From positions 1 to 32,741 of the forward strand of contig NZ_JACSPN010000034.1 in NCBI RefSeq assembly GCF_015142735.1: 32,741 nt of DNA, given 5' to 3'. This document shows positions 1 through 7,975 of this stretch, piece after piece. Position numbers and translations under genes: made by a program. Under the pieces are notes generated by a model. It saw only the letters and a program-made list of their open reading frames with translations, did not search any database and was not told the DNA's origin. Each line of letters begins with the position of its first letter. Positions within the stretch are counted from its first letter, which is position 1. The DNA is from Oerskovia douganii (GTDB lineage Bacteria; Actinomycetota; Actinomycetes; Actinomycetales; Cellulomonadaceae).

Positions 1-176
1 CCCCCGGGGTGCCTTGGGAGCCCCCAGCACCTCACACGCCCCAGAAGAGCCCACAGAACACGCGAGAGCACACCCACAACCCGCCACCACTCCCCCAACA
101 CAACGACGGCGCCCCCACACCCGATGGGGGGTGCAGGAGCGCCGTGGAGGGCCGTCAGAATAACTCGACAAACGAG
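1..176. other. Non-coding end of window, nothing recognised
   Basis: This stretch lies downstream of the small membrane-protein gene that ends at 177. It is rich in A and C on the plus strand, has short C and G runs, and carries no reading frame with a convincing start, ribosome site or protein-like composition. No clear terminator hairpin was found. A gene extending in from the left cannot be excluded. Confidence 0.5.
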
Positions 177-467
177 CTACTGCTCGCTCATCCGCTTCGC
201 TGTCGGGTTGGTCTCTGATGACCTACCAAGGCTTTCCTTGAAGGTCTCGATGATGACGGCGGCGCCAATGAGTGATGCGGCAGTGGGATACATGGTCCAT
301 CTTGCAGCGGTCAGTACGTAATTGACCACGACGACTCCCGCGGCGGCGTTCAATCCCCACCACTCGGACATAGCAGCGACGATATCTGGTACGAAGACCA
401 TCATGAAGGCTCCGAGGGCAATCAGAATCACCGCCCACTTAATGCACTTCTTCGAAGTCGGATGCAC
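177..467 (-). CDS. Small integral membrane protein, unknown function (96 aa)
   Basis: No family was recognised. The protein has a short basic N-terminus (HPTSKKCIKW) and three candidate hydrophobic segments, at about residues 11-30, 40-55 and 60-75, then a polar C-terminal tail, so it is probably a small inner-membrane protein. The start is GTG at 467-465, and a purine-rich GGGAGAAG lies upstream as a plausible ribosome site. It follows the secreted-protein gene by 54 bases on the same strand and in the same reading frame. The 18 intervening codons after that gene's TGA contain no stop and no ATG, GTG or TTG start. Codons ending in A or T are more common here than elsewhere in the window, which suggests recent acquisition. 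It may be a partner (immunity, anchor or export) of the secreted protein, but that is inference. Confidence 0.6.
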   Translation of the reverse strand: MHPTSKKCIKWAVILIALGAFMMVFVPDIVAAMSEWWGLNAAAGVVVVNYVLTAARWTMYPTAASLIGAAVIIETFKESLGRSSETNPTAKRMSEQ

Positions 468-521
468 GATCAGCCACTTCTCCCGGTTGGTACTAGCATA
501 TGGTCGGCGGGGGCCGCTCGA

Positions 522-1250
522 TCACGGCGAGAACTGACCATTGGCACCCTGGGGGGGCGCCATCGACTTTCCCTTGAACTGAGCCGTTGCAATCACTTTA
601 CCCCAGGGGACGGTCGCACCACCTGCGGAGCCATCGGAAGCAATTCCGACGCCATACCACTTCGCCCACATGCCGAACTCGCTACCGTTGTAGCCGCTGT
701 AATACCCGAGACCCTGTCCAGCAGCCTTCTGGTTGGTTCCCGGCGTGACGTTGAAGACGTAGGACACCTTCGCCGAGCTGTCGTACCCCCAGATGCTTCC
801 TCCAGTGAAGGCGCCCGACCACGAAACGCCAGCGGTCCAGGTGTGCGCAGCATAGGGGGTGATGTCTGATGTCCGAGCCGCCAGAGGTGCTTGGCCGTTC
901 TCGGTTGCTCCCTGGATTCCCAGGGCCGCCGATACGGCTGCCGGCGAACGCGACGAGAGCATGCTCTGGAGCTGCGCTTCCGAGATGTCGCCGGGAAGGC
1001 TGCCATCTGCGTCTGCGATCACGACGACTGTGTCCTCGTCGAGTTCACCCGTGGGATAGAAGGTGGCGCCACCCTCCTCGAGACCGTCCTCTGGGTAAAG
1101 AACCAGGTAGTCAGGGTTGGTGTTAAGCACATCACCAGATGCGCTTGCTGGCGTTGTGTCAGATGAACCTGTTGGCAGTGCAGTTGCCGCTGTGGGCGCA
1201 ACTGCGATAAGCGCTACGGACAGCGCGGCTGCGAGCGATTTACCTTGCAT
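522..1250 (-). CDS. Sec-secreted protein of unknown function (242 aa)
   Basis: Residues 1-24 form a clear signal peptide: MQGK, a hydrophobic Ala/Val/Leu core, then a likely cleavage after TAATA. An acidic Ser/Thr/Gly/Asp-rich segment follows (about 25-130). The C-terminal domain (about 131-242) is rich in Trp, Tyr, Phe and Gly, for example GGSIWGYDSS and EFGMWAKWYG. The protein contains no cysteine and no C-terminal membrane anchor. ATG at 1250-1248 is preceded by a G-rich ribosome site (GGGGGGA). Lower GC than its neighbours suggests transfer. The layout, a signal peptide, an acidic middle and a compact aromatic domain without cysteines next to a small membrane protein, resembles a secreted effector or bacteriocin-like precursor with its partner. 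No diagnostic motif of a known family was found, so function is open. Confidence 0.72.
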   Translation of the reverse strand: MQGKSLAAALSVALIAVAPTAATALPTGSSDTTPASASGDVLNTNPDYLVLYPEDGLEEGGATFYPTGELDEDTVVVIADADGSLPGDISEAQLQSMLSSRSPAAVSAALGIQGATENGQAPLAARTSDITPYAAHTWTAGVSWSGAFTGGSIWGYDSSAKVSYVFNVTPGTNQKAAGQGLGYYSGYNGSEFGMWAKWYGVGIASDGSAGGATVPWGKVIATAQFKGKSMAPPQGANGQFSP

Positions 1251-1272
1251 GGTCCCCCCATACTTTGTGGTT

Positions 1273-1292
1273 GTTGCGCCTCAGTGCGCAAC
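1273..1292. promoter_or_regulatory. Inverted repeat in the 5' region of the secreted-protein gene
   Basis: A perfect dyad GTTGCGC-N6-GCGCAAC with 7-base arms lies 23-42 bases upstream of the ATG at 1250. It could be an operator or a hairpin in the mRNA leader. No regulator gene is adjacent. Confidence 0.45.
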
Positions 1293-1342
1293 GCGGCCAA
1301 CGTAGCACAGTTGCCCGAGGCTCACACTTGGCCAAACTGGCC

Positions 1343-1357
1343 CAAAGTGACACTTTG
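1343..1357. promoter_or_regulatory. Perfect 15-bp palindrome, candidate operator
   Basis: CAAAGTG-A-CACTTTG is a perfect palindrome with a single central base, in the intergenic region between the secreted-protein gene (minus) and the thioredoxin-fold gene (plus). An imperfect dyad (TTGGCCA-AAC-TGGCCCAA) lies immediately to its left. The size and symmetry are typical of a dimeric repressor site. The bound protein is unknown. Confidence 0.45.
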
Positions 1358-1492
1358 CGCGCCTCCTACCTGTCTCGGTTGTCGCGTGCATGGTGTCCCT
1401 TGGCTGACCTGCGGAAACGTCTCGACGATCCTCCTTCGTGCTTCGAACTTCGACAGCGCCCACACACGAGCTCGAGCGCCGGAAATGGCGAC

Positions 1493-1516
1493 GGGGGCCC
1501 CCCCCCCCCGGGGGGG
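1493..1516. repeat. G5-C12-G7 homopolymer tract
   Basis: Five G, twelve C and seven G follow one another without interruption. The tract lies 16 bases before the -10-like hexamer at 1532, so it covers or abuts the place where a -35 element would fall. Such tracts slip during replication and are also a common source of assembly error. Confidence 0.8.
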
Positions 1517-1531
1517 CGACCGGATTCTTCA

Positions 1532-1537
1532 TAGGAT
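1532..1537 (+). promoter_or_regulatory. -10 element for a probably leaderless transcript (1544 gene)
   Basis: TAGGAT fits the actinobacterial TANNNT -10 pattern and ends 6 bases before the ATG at 1544, which has no Shine-Dalgarno. This places the transcription start at or next to the A of the start codon. Confidence 0.55.
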
Positions 1538-1543
1538 GTAGCC

Positions 1544-2494
1544 ATGAGCCAACCGAGCCAGCAGCCGAACTTCGACGTGCGCGGCGCCGTCGACCTGTCG
1601 TCCCTGAACCGTCCGTCGGCCCCGCCGCCCGGGACCCCCGGTGGAGCGCCGGAGGCCGGCGGCTACGTCGTGGACGTCACCGAGGAGTCGTTCCCGCAGC
1701 TCGTCCAGGACTCGACGCAGTATCCCGTCGTGGTGCTGCTCTGGATCCCGACGGACCAGGCCAACGCGCAGCTGGGCACGGAGCTCGGCACCATCGCCGA
1801 CGAGTTCGGCGGGCGCTTCCTCCTGGGGCGCGTGGACGCGCAGACGTACCCGCAGATCGCCGCCGCGTTCCAGGTGGAGAGCGTCCCGACGGTCGTCGCG
1901 ATCGTCGGCGGCCAGCCGGTCCCGCTCTTCCAGGGCGCCGCCGCGGGCGACCAGATCCGTGCGGTCCTGCAGCAGGTGCTGCAGATCGCGGAGGGCAACG
2001 GCGTCACGGGACGTGCGCCCGCCCAGGGGGCCCCGGCCGACAGCGAGGCGCCGGCGGAGCAGGTGGCCCCCGAGCCCGAGCTGCCCCCGTTGCACCAGGA
2101 GGCGTACGACGCGATCGAGCGCGACGACTTCGACGCGGCCGTCGCGGCCTACGAGAAGGCCATCAAGCAGGACCCCCGCGACCACCTGGCCACGGCCGGG
2201 CTCGCGCAGGTCGGGCTGCTGCGCCGCACGCGTGACCTCGACCTGCAGGCCGCGCGCGAGGCGGCGGCGGCACGGCCCACGGACCTCCAGGCGCAGCTCG
2301 ACGTCGCGGACCTCGACATCCTCGGCGGCAAGGTCGAGGACGCGTTCGGGCGGCTGCTCGACCTCCTGGCGGGCTCGAGCGCCGAGGACAAGGAGACGCT
2401 GCGCCGCCGGCTCGTCGACTACTTCGAGATCCTCGGCCCGGCCGACCCCCGGGTGGGCAAGGCCCGACAGCTCCTGGCGATCAACCTGTACTGA
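1544..2494 (+). CDS. Thioredoxin-fold + TPR protein without catalytic cysteines (CnoX/YbbN-like)
   Basis: This 316-residue protein has a Pro/Gly-rich N-terminus (to about 40), a thioredoxin fold (about 41-150) and a helical TPR-like C-terminus (about 183-316; EAYDAIERDDFDAAVAAYEK is a TPR helix pair). The thioredoxin cis-proline is present in ESVPTVV (P115). The CxxC site is replaced: after W67 the sequence is IPTDQAN, and the whole protein contains no cysteine, so it cannot act as a disulfide reductase. The architecture matches YbbN/CnoX, a co-chaperone-type family, and the Mycobacterium Rv1324 protein, which also neighbours glgB-glgE-glgP. A holdase or scaffold role in the cytoplasm is inferred. 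The ATG at 1544 is supported by the -10 hexamer 6 bases upstream and the lack of a ribosome site. Confidence 0.85.
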   Translation: MSQPSQQPNFDVRGAVDLSSLNRPSAPPPGTPGGAPEAGGYVVDVTEESFPQLVQDSTQYPVVVLLWIPTDQANAQLGTELGTIADEFGGRFLLGRVDAQTYPQIAAAFQVESVPTVVAIVGGQPVPLFQGAAAGDQIRAVLQQVLQIAEGNGVTGRAPAQGAPADSEAPAEQVAPEPELPPLHQEAYDAIERDDFDAAVAAYEKAIKQDPRDHLATAGLAQVGLLRRTRDLDLQAAREAAAARPTDLQAQLDVADLDILGGKVEDAFGRLLDLLAGSSAEDKETLRRRLVDYFEILGPADPRVGKARQLLAINLY

Positions 2495-2507
2495 CGCCCG
2501 CGCACGC

Positions 2508-2557
2508 TGCACGACCGCGGCCGGTCACCTCACGAGGTGACCGGCCGCCGTCGTGCA
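2508..2557. terminator. Long bidirectional hairpin between convergent genes
   Basis: Two 23-base arms pair with a single mismatch around a CACG loop. The hairpin starts 14 bases after the stop of the thioredoxin-fold gene and lies before the stop of glgB on the other strand. No U-tract follows, as is usual in very GC-rich actinobacteria. It should end transcription from both sides. Confidence 0.75.
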
Positions 2558-2560
2558 CGG

Positions 2561-2591
2561 GACGTCCCCGTGGGTTCCCCCCGGGGACGTC
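2561..2591. terminator. Second hairpin before the glgB stop
   Basis: GACGTCCCC and GGGGACGTC form a perfect 9-bp stem around a 13-base loop that can add a GGG/CCC pairing. It sits just 5 bases from the glgB stop codon at 2596-2598 and probably supplements the larger hairpin at 2508-2557. Confidence 0.5.
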
Positions 2592-2595
2592 GAGG

Positions 2596-4887
2596 TCAGA
2601 CGGGCTCCAGGAAGAGCGCCCCGAGCGGGGGGACGCGCAGCGTCGCGGAGTGCGCGCGCCCCTTCCACGGATGGGGCTCCGACCGGACCTCTCCCAGGTT
2701 CCCGACGCCCGAGCCGCCGTAGACCTCGGCGTCGGTGTTGAGGATCTCGCGCCACGCGCCGCCCTGCGGCAGCGCGAGCCGGTAGTCCTCGTGCGGGGTG
2801 CCCGCGAAGTTCACGACGACCGCGACCTGGTTCCCTGCGGCGTCCCGGCGCAGGTACGCGACGACGTTGTGGTCGCCGTCCTCGGCGTCGAGCCACTCGA
2901 AGCCGGCGGGGTCGTGGTCGAGGGCCCACAGCGCGGGCGTGCGCCGGTAGAGGTCGTTGAGGTCCCGCACCTGGCGCTGGACGCCGGCCCGGCCCGGGTC
3001 GGCGAGGCCGGCCCAGTCGAGGCTCGCGGCCTCGTTCCACTCCGTGTGCTGGCCGATCTCGCACCCCATGAACAGCAGCTGCTTGCCCGGGTGGGACCAC
3101 TGGTAGGCGAGGAAGGACCGGACGCCCGCGCGCTTGCGCCAGTCGTCGCCCGGCATCTTGCCGTAGAGCGACCCCTTGCCGTGCACGACCTCGTCGTGGC
3201 TGATGGGCAGGACGAACTGCTCGGAGTAGGCGTAGACCATCGAGAACGTGATCTCGTGGTGGTGGTAGCGCCGGTTGATCGGCTCCTCCGCGACGTAGCG
3301 CAGCGAGTCGTTCATCCAGCCCATGTTCCACTTGAGGCCGAACCCCAGGCCGCCCTGGTCGGTGGGGCGTGTCACGCCGGGCCAGGCCGTGGACTCCTCG
3401 GCGATCATCATGACGCCGGGCGTGCGCCGGTAGGCCGTCGCGTTGGTCTCCTGGAGGAACGCGATGGCCTCGAGGTTCTCGCGCCCGCCGTGCACGTTGG
3501 GGTGCCACTGACCGGGGCCGCGCGAGTAGTCGAGGTAGAGCATCGACGCGACGGCGTCGACGCGCAGGGCGTCGACGTGGAACTCCTCGAACCAGTACGT
3601 CGCGTTGGCGACGAGGAAGTTGCGCACCTCGTTGCGGCCGAAGTCGAACACGTACGTCCCCCAGTCGGGCTGCTCGCCGCGCAGGGGGTCGGGGTGCTCG
3701 TAGAGCGGGGTCCCGTCGAAGCGCGCGAGGGCCCACTCGTCCTTGGGGAAGTGCGCGGGGACCCAGTCGAGGATCACGCCGATCCCGGCCCGGTGCAGGG
3801 TGTCGACGAGGTGCCGGAAGTCGTCGGGGTGCCCGAACCGCGACGTCGGCGCGTAGTAGCTCGTGACCTGGTAGCCCCACGAGCCGCCGTAGGGGTGCTC
3901 GGCCACGGGCATGAGCTCGACGTGGGTGAAGCCCGTCTCCAGGACGTACGCGGTGAGCTGCTCCGCGAGCTCGCGGTAGCTCAGCCCCTGGCGCCACGAG
4001 CCCAGGTGCACCTCGTAGATGCTCACGGGACCCGAGTGCGGGTCCCGCCCGGACCGTCCGGCGAGCCAGGCGTCGTCGGTCCACTCGTGCCCCGAGGTGA
4101 CCACGACGCTCGCGTTGGCGGGCGGGACCTGCGTGCCCTTCGCGAGGGGGTCCGCCTTCTGGAGCCAGGCGCCGCCCGCGGTGAGGATCTCGTACTTGTA
4201 GAGAGCGCCGGGAGCGACGCCCGGCACGAACAGCTCCCACACGCCCGTGCTGCCCAGGGTGCGCATGGCGTGGGTGCTGCCCTGCCAGTGGTTGAAGTCG
4301 CCGATGACGCGCACCGCGCGGGCGTTGGGGGCCCAGACCGCGAACGCGGTGCCGCTCGTCGTCCCGGCCGTCCCGGGCTCGCCGAGCGCGCTCGGGTAGA
4401 CCTTCGGGTTGGCGCCGAGGACGGTCCACAGCTCCTCGTGGCGGCCCTCGCGGATCAGGTGCTGGTCCATCTCGCCGAGCGTCGGCAGGAAGCGGTACGG
4501 GTCGTCGAGGAGGGTCGAGGTCTCGCCGTAGCGAGCGCGGACGCGGTAGTCGGGGGCGTGCAGGACCGGCGCGTCGGCGCCGACGACGGGTTCGTCGACG
4601 GCCGCGGGCACGACCGCGCACCAGATCCCGTCCTGCTCGTGCGTCGCGGCGAACTCGCCGTCCAGCGTCACGATCGTGACCTCGTCGGCGAGCGGGCGCA
4701 GCACGCGGACCGTGGCGGCGGCGCCGGTCCGTCCCCCGGGGAGGGGCACCGCGGTCAGGTGCGGGCCCAGCACCGCGTGCGGGTCGGCCGCCCGGCCCAG
4801 GGCGACGGCCGCGAGCACGGCCGGATCGGCCGGCACCACGGGGAGCGGTGGGTGGGAGCTGCTCGGAGGTGTCGATGACCCGGTCAT
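2596..4887 (-). CDS. glgB: 1,4-alpha-glucan branching enzyme (GH13)
   Basis: GlgB cuts an alpha-1,4 chain and reattaches it in alpha-1,6 linkage, branching the glucan made by GlgE. The 763 residues include two N-terminal beta domains (about 1-150 and a CBM48-type domain about 160-275), the GH13 barrel and a C-terminal beta domain ending in LGALFLEPV. Catalytic residues are visible: nucleophile D444 in LRVDAVASM, acid/base E497 in MMIAEEST and D565 in [13 protein letters not shown], which is diagnostic of branching enzymes. The length is normal for the long N1-containing form. ATG at 4887-4885 is preceded by AAAGG. It is the last gene of the minus-strand run from glgE, separated from the beta-mannosidase gene by 115 bases with a hairpin, so it may have its own transcript end or start. 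It converges on the thioredoxin-fold gene. Confidence 0.96.
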   Translation of the reverse strand: MTGSSTPPSSSHPPLPVVPADPAVLAAVALGRAADPHAVLGPHLTAVPLPGGRTGAAATVRVLRPLADEVTIVTLDGEFAATHEQDGIWCAVVPAAVDEPVVGADAPVLHAPDYRVRARYGETSTLLDDPYRFLPTLGEMDQHLIREGRHEELWTVLGANPKVYPSALGEPGTAGTTSGTAFAVWAPNARAVRVIGDFNHWQGSTHAMRTLGSTGVWELFVPGVAPGALYKYEILTAGGAWLQKADPLAKGTQVPPANASVVVTSGHEWTDDAWLAGRSGRDPHSGPVSIYEVHLGSWRQGLSYRELAEQLTAYVLETGFTHVELMPVAEHPYGGSWGYQVTSYYAPTSRFGHPDDFRHLVDTLHRAGIGVILDWVPAHFPKDEWALARFDGTPLYEHPDPLRGEQPDWGTYVFDFGRNEVRNFLVANATYWFEEFHVDALRVDAVASMLYLDYSRGPGQWHPNVHGGRENLEAIAFLQETNATAYRRTPGVMMIAEESTAWPGVTRPTDQGGLGFGLKWNMGWMNDSLRYVAEEPINRRYHHHEITFSMVYAYSEQFVLPISHDEVVHGKGSLYGKMPGDDWRKRAGVRSFLAYQWSHPGKQLLFMGCEIGQHTEWNEAASLDWAGLADPGRAGVQRQVRDLNDLYRRTPALWALDHDPAGFEWLDAEDGDHNVVAYLRRDAAGNQVAVVVNFAGTPHEDYRLALPQGGAWREILNTDAEVYGGSGVGNLGEVRSEPHPWKGRAHSATLRVPPLGALFLEPV

Positions 4888-4915
4888 GGCCCAACCTTTC
4901 CACGTCGCGGGAGCG

Positions 4916-4938
4916 CGTGCGGCCAGCCGCGCCGCACG
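4916..4938. other. Perfect hairpin between the GH2 gene and glgB
   Basis: CGTGCGGC and GCCGCACG pair as a perfect 8-bp stem around a 7-base loop, in the 115-base gap downstream of the beta-mannosidase and upstream of glgB. It may be a partial terminator or an RNA processing/stability site that sets glgB expression relative to the genes upstream. Confidence 0.4.
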
Positions 4939-5002
4939 GTGCCCGCGGCGGGGTGGACGGCTGCGGCGTGCCGGGGCCCGAGGGGACGTCGCGGGGCTCG
5001 GT

Positions 5003-7891
5003 TCATCGCGCGACGGGCTGCGCCGAGGGCCCCGCGACGAGCTGGTTCGCGGTCCGCAGCACCCGGCGCGCGGTCAGCGAGAGCGGCGCCTCGGGGCCGA
5101 GCGCCGCGGGGACCGACACCGTGAACGTGGCCCGCTCCCCGGGCAGGAGCGTGACGAGCTGGTCGTCCACGGTCGCGCCGGGGTGCACCTTGTCGACCAG
5201 CAGCGTCACGTCGCGCACGAGCGTGCGTGCCGTCACGGTGACCTCGTACCGGTGGCCCACGCCGGGTCCGGCGTCCGGGGCGGGCCCACGGATCGACCCG
5301 GGCACGGGCAGCGGCACCTCGACGCCCGAGGCGACCTCCCGCACCGCCACGTCCAGCCCGTCGTCGACCAGGGCGCTGTCGCGCGGTTCCGCGAAGAACC
5401 ACAGCCCGCGCTCGTCGCCCAGGGTCGCGACGACCAGCTCGTCGGGCGTGCTCGCGGCGGACGCGACGTCGTCGGGCAGCAGGAGGGTGCGCGTCTCGCG
5501 CGGCGCGAGCCCGACGGCGGTGCCCGCCTCCGCGAGGACCGTCCCGTCGTAGCGCACGCGCCGCTGGACGAGCGTCCCGCTCCACGGGTCCGGCGAGTCG
5601 TTGACGACGACCACCGCGAGGGCCGAGGCGCCGCCGGGGAGGGGCGCGCCGCCGTCGGGCCGACGGGGCTGGACCGTGACCAGGCGGTCCCGGTACGCGT
5701 GCCGCAGGGCGGACAGCGTGGGCTTGGCGCGGCCCGCGCCGTCGACCGCGGCCCACGACGTGACGGGCCAGCAGTCGTTGAGCTGCCACACGACCGCGCC
5801 CGCGCAGCGCGGGCTCCACGAGCGCATGTGCTCGATCCCGACCGTCATGGCGTTCGCCTGGTTGAGCGACATGGCCCAGTGCCAGTCGTCCATGTCGTCG
5901 GGCAGCGGGAAGTGGGGGAGCAGCCCGTCGGTCAGCTTGTCGTTGCCCTGCGCGGCCTTCTGGTGCACGAGCATCCCGGGGGACTCGGGCGTGAGCGGGT
6001 CGTCGGACAGGGCGTCGCGCAGCGTCGACCACGTGGGTGGGCCCTGCCAGCCGAACTCGGCGACGAAGCGCGCGACGTGGTCGCGGTACACCTCGTAGCC
6101 CTTGCGGTTCCAGGCGTCCCAGACGTGCACCGAGCCGTGCGCGTCGAGGTTGGGGTGCAGGTCGAGCGTGCCCGACCACGGGCTGCCGGGCGTGTACGGG
6201 CGCCCCGGGTCGAGCTCGGCGAGCAGCGCGGGCAGGAGCTCGGTGTAGTACCCCAGGCCCCAGGTGCGGCCCTGGAGGCGCAGCTGCCAGTCCCAGTCGT
6301 GGAAGCCCCACAGGTTCTCGTTGTTGCCGTTCCACAGCACGAGGCTCGGGTGCGGGGCCAGGCGCACCACGTTGTCGCGGACCTCGGCCTCGACCTCACC
6401 GCGCAGCGGCTCCTCCTCGGCGTACGTCGAGCACGCGAACAGGAAGTCCTGCCACGTGAGGATGCCGCGCTCGTCGCACAGGTCGTAGAAGTCGTCGGCC
6501 TCGTAGATCCCGCCGCCCCAGACGCGCAGCAGGTTGACGTTCGCCTGCTCTGCCTGGGTGATGCGTGCCGCGTACCGCTCGCGCGTCACGCGGTGCGGGA
6601 ACGCGTCGTCGGGGATCCAGTTGGCGCCGCGCACGAACACGGGCCGCTCGTTGACGACGATCACGAACGACGTGCCGGGCTCGCCGTCGTGCTCGTCGGG
6701 GAGCATGTCGAGGCGCACGGTGCGGAAGCCCACGCGGTGGCGCCGCACGTCGAGGGGCCCGACGGCGGGGCGCGCCTCGTGCGCCGGGCTCGCGTCCGAC
6801 GGCGGCGCGCTCCCGTCGGACGGCTCGGTGGCCCCGGCAGCCCCGGGAGTGGCCAGGAGCTCGACCGCGACCTCGTAGAGCGGCTGCTCGCCGTACCCGC
6901 GCGGCCACCACCGGCGCACCACCGGGAGGTCGACGTCGACGACCGTGGACGTCTCCCCGGCCGGGACCCGGGCGGTCGTGACGAGCCCGTCGACGTGGAC
7001 GGCGACGTGGAGGTCGGCGTGCTGCGGACCGTCGGGACGGTCGTGCCCGGGCGAGCGCTCGACGTCGACGTGCACGGCGAGGCGGCCGGGGACGGGTTGG
7101 TCGGCCGGTACCGCGGTGCCGGGGTCGACGACGGTCGCGACGGGCCGCACGGTCGCGAGCCGCGCGCCCGACCACGCCTCGAGCGCGAGCGGCCGCCAGA
7201 TGCCCGACGTCGCGGTCTCGAGCCCCCAGTCCCACCCGAAGCTGCACGCCATCTTGCGGATCGCGTTGAACGGGTGGGGGTTGGTGTGGGGGCGGTAGCC
7301 CATGGCGAGGTTCTGCGCCGCGGCGTACGCGAGCGGTGAGGAGAACCGGACGACGAGCTCGTTGGTGCCGGGGCGCAGGAGCCCGTCGACCGGCAGGCGG
7401 TAGGTGCGGTGCTGGTTCGCGGTCTCGGCGAGCACGTGCCCGTTGAGGGTCACGGTCGCGACGGTGTCGAGGCCGTCGGCGACGAGGTCGTGGCGCTCGT
7501 GGCCGTCGGGGGCCCACTCGAACGTCGTGCGGTACTCCCAGTCGCAGCGACCGATCCACGCGAGGACGTGCTCGTTGTCGTCGAGGTACGGGTCGGGGAC
7601 GAGCCCGGCCGCGAGGAGGTCGGTGTGGACGACGCCTGGGACGGTCGCTGGCACCAGGGCGCGCAGGCGGTCCGCGAGGTGGGCGGGGACGGGGCCCGCG
7701 ACGGCGCGCACGGTCCACCCCGTGTGCAGCTCGCGGCGGGGCGCGGCCGGTCCCGCCGGGGCCGGCCCCGGGACGGTAGGTGATGTCAGCGCTGTCATCG
7801 TCGGGGGCACGAGGTCTGCAGAGGCCGGGGCCGAGGTCACGGGGAAGCTCCAGAGAGGTGAGGGGTCGTCGTCGAACCGCGGCACCATCAT
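5003..7891 (-). CDS. Beta-mannosidase-type glycoside hydrolase family 2
   Basis: GH2 beta-mannosidases remove terminal beta-1,4-mannose from mannan-derived oligosaccharides. Residues about 50-230 are the sugar-binding domain ([36 protein letters not shown]). Ig-like domains and a TIM barrel follow. Acid/base E525 is in NGNNENLWG and nucleophile E612 is in [11 protein letters not shown], both matching the family. A Ser/Pro/Ala-rich linker sits at about 353-372. At 962 residues the protein is somewhat longer than usual, mainly at the N-terminus. No signal peptide is evident, so it is probably cytoplasmic and acts on imported oligosaccharides. The start is uncertain: tandem ATGs at 7891 and 7888 have only a weak AGG, and an in-frame ATG at 7798 (MTALTSPT) is possible. 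Its place between mak and glgB is unexpected and suggests insertion into the glg cluster. Confidence 0.88.
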   Translation of the reverse strand: MMVPRFDDDPSPLWSFPVTSAPASADLVPPTMTALTSPTVPGPAPAGPAAPRRELHTGWTVRAVAGPVPAHLADRLRALVPATVPGVVHTDLLAAGLVPDPYLDDNEHVLAWIGRCDWEYRTTFEWAPDGHERHDLVADGLDTVATVTLNGHVLAETANQHRTYRLPVDGLLRPGTNELVVRFSSPLAYAAAQNLAMGYRPHTNPHPFNAIRKMACSFGWDWGLETATSGIWRPLALEAWSGARLATVRPVATVVDPGTAVPADQPVPGRLAVHVDVERSPGHDRPDGPQHADLHVAVHVDGLVTTARVPAGETSTVVDVDLPVVRRWWPRGYGEQPLYEVAVELLATPGAAGATEPSDGSAPPSDASPAHEARPAVGPLDVRRHRVGFRTVRLDMLPDEHDGEPGTSFVIVVNERPVFVRGANWIPDDAFPHRVTRERYAARITQAEQANVNLLRVWGGGIYEADDFYDLCDERGILTWQDFLFACSTYAEEEPLRGEVEAEVRDNVVRLAPHPSLVLWNGNNENLWGFHDWDWQLRLQGRTWGLGYYTELLPALLAELDPGRPYTPGSPWSGTLDLHPNLDAHGSVHVWDAWNRKGYEVYRDHVARFVAEFGWQGPPTWSTLRDALSDDPLTPESPGMLVHQKAAQGNDKLTDGLLPHFPLPDDMDDWHWAMSLNQANAMTVGIEHMRSWSPRCAGAVVWQLNDCWPVTSWAAVDGAGRAKPTLSALRHAYRDRLVTVQPRRPDGGAPLPGGASALAVVVVNDSPDPWSGTLVQRRVRYDGTVLAEAGTAVGLAPRETRTLLLPDDVASAASTPDELVVATLGDERGLWFFAEPRDSALVDDGLDVAVREVASGVEVPLPVPGSIRGPAPDAGPGVGHRYEVTVTARTLVRDVTLLVDKVHPGATVDDQLVTLLPGERATFTVSVPAALGPEAPLSLTARRVLRTANQLVAGPSAQPVAR

Positions 7892-7975
7892 GCCTGGTGA
7901 CCGGGCGGTCCCGGCGCAGCCGCCGGCACCGGCACGCCGCGGCGCGGGCCGGCCGGGACGTGCCGCGCGGGAGCC

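Noticed and set aside
522-1250. Lactococcin 972-type bacteriocin
   Set aside because: The aromatic C-terminal domain without cysteines is loosely similar in character, but the expected sequence pattern and the usual large membrane protein and ABC transporter partners are not present.
4676-7339. Plus-strand open frame of nearly 900 codons across glgB and the GH2 gene
   Set aside because: It is a shadow of the minus-strand genes in a GC-rich genome; no start signals or recognisable domain.
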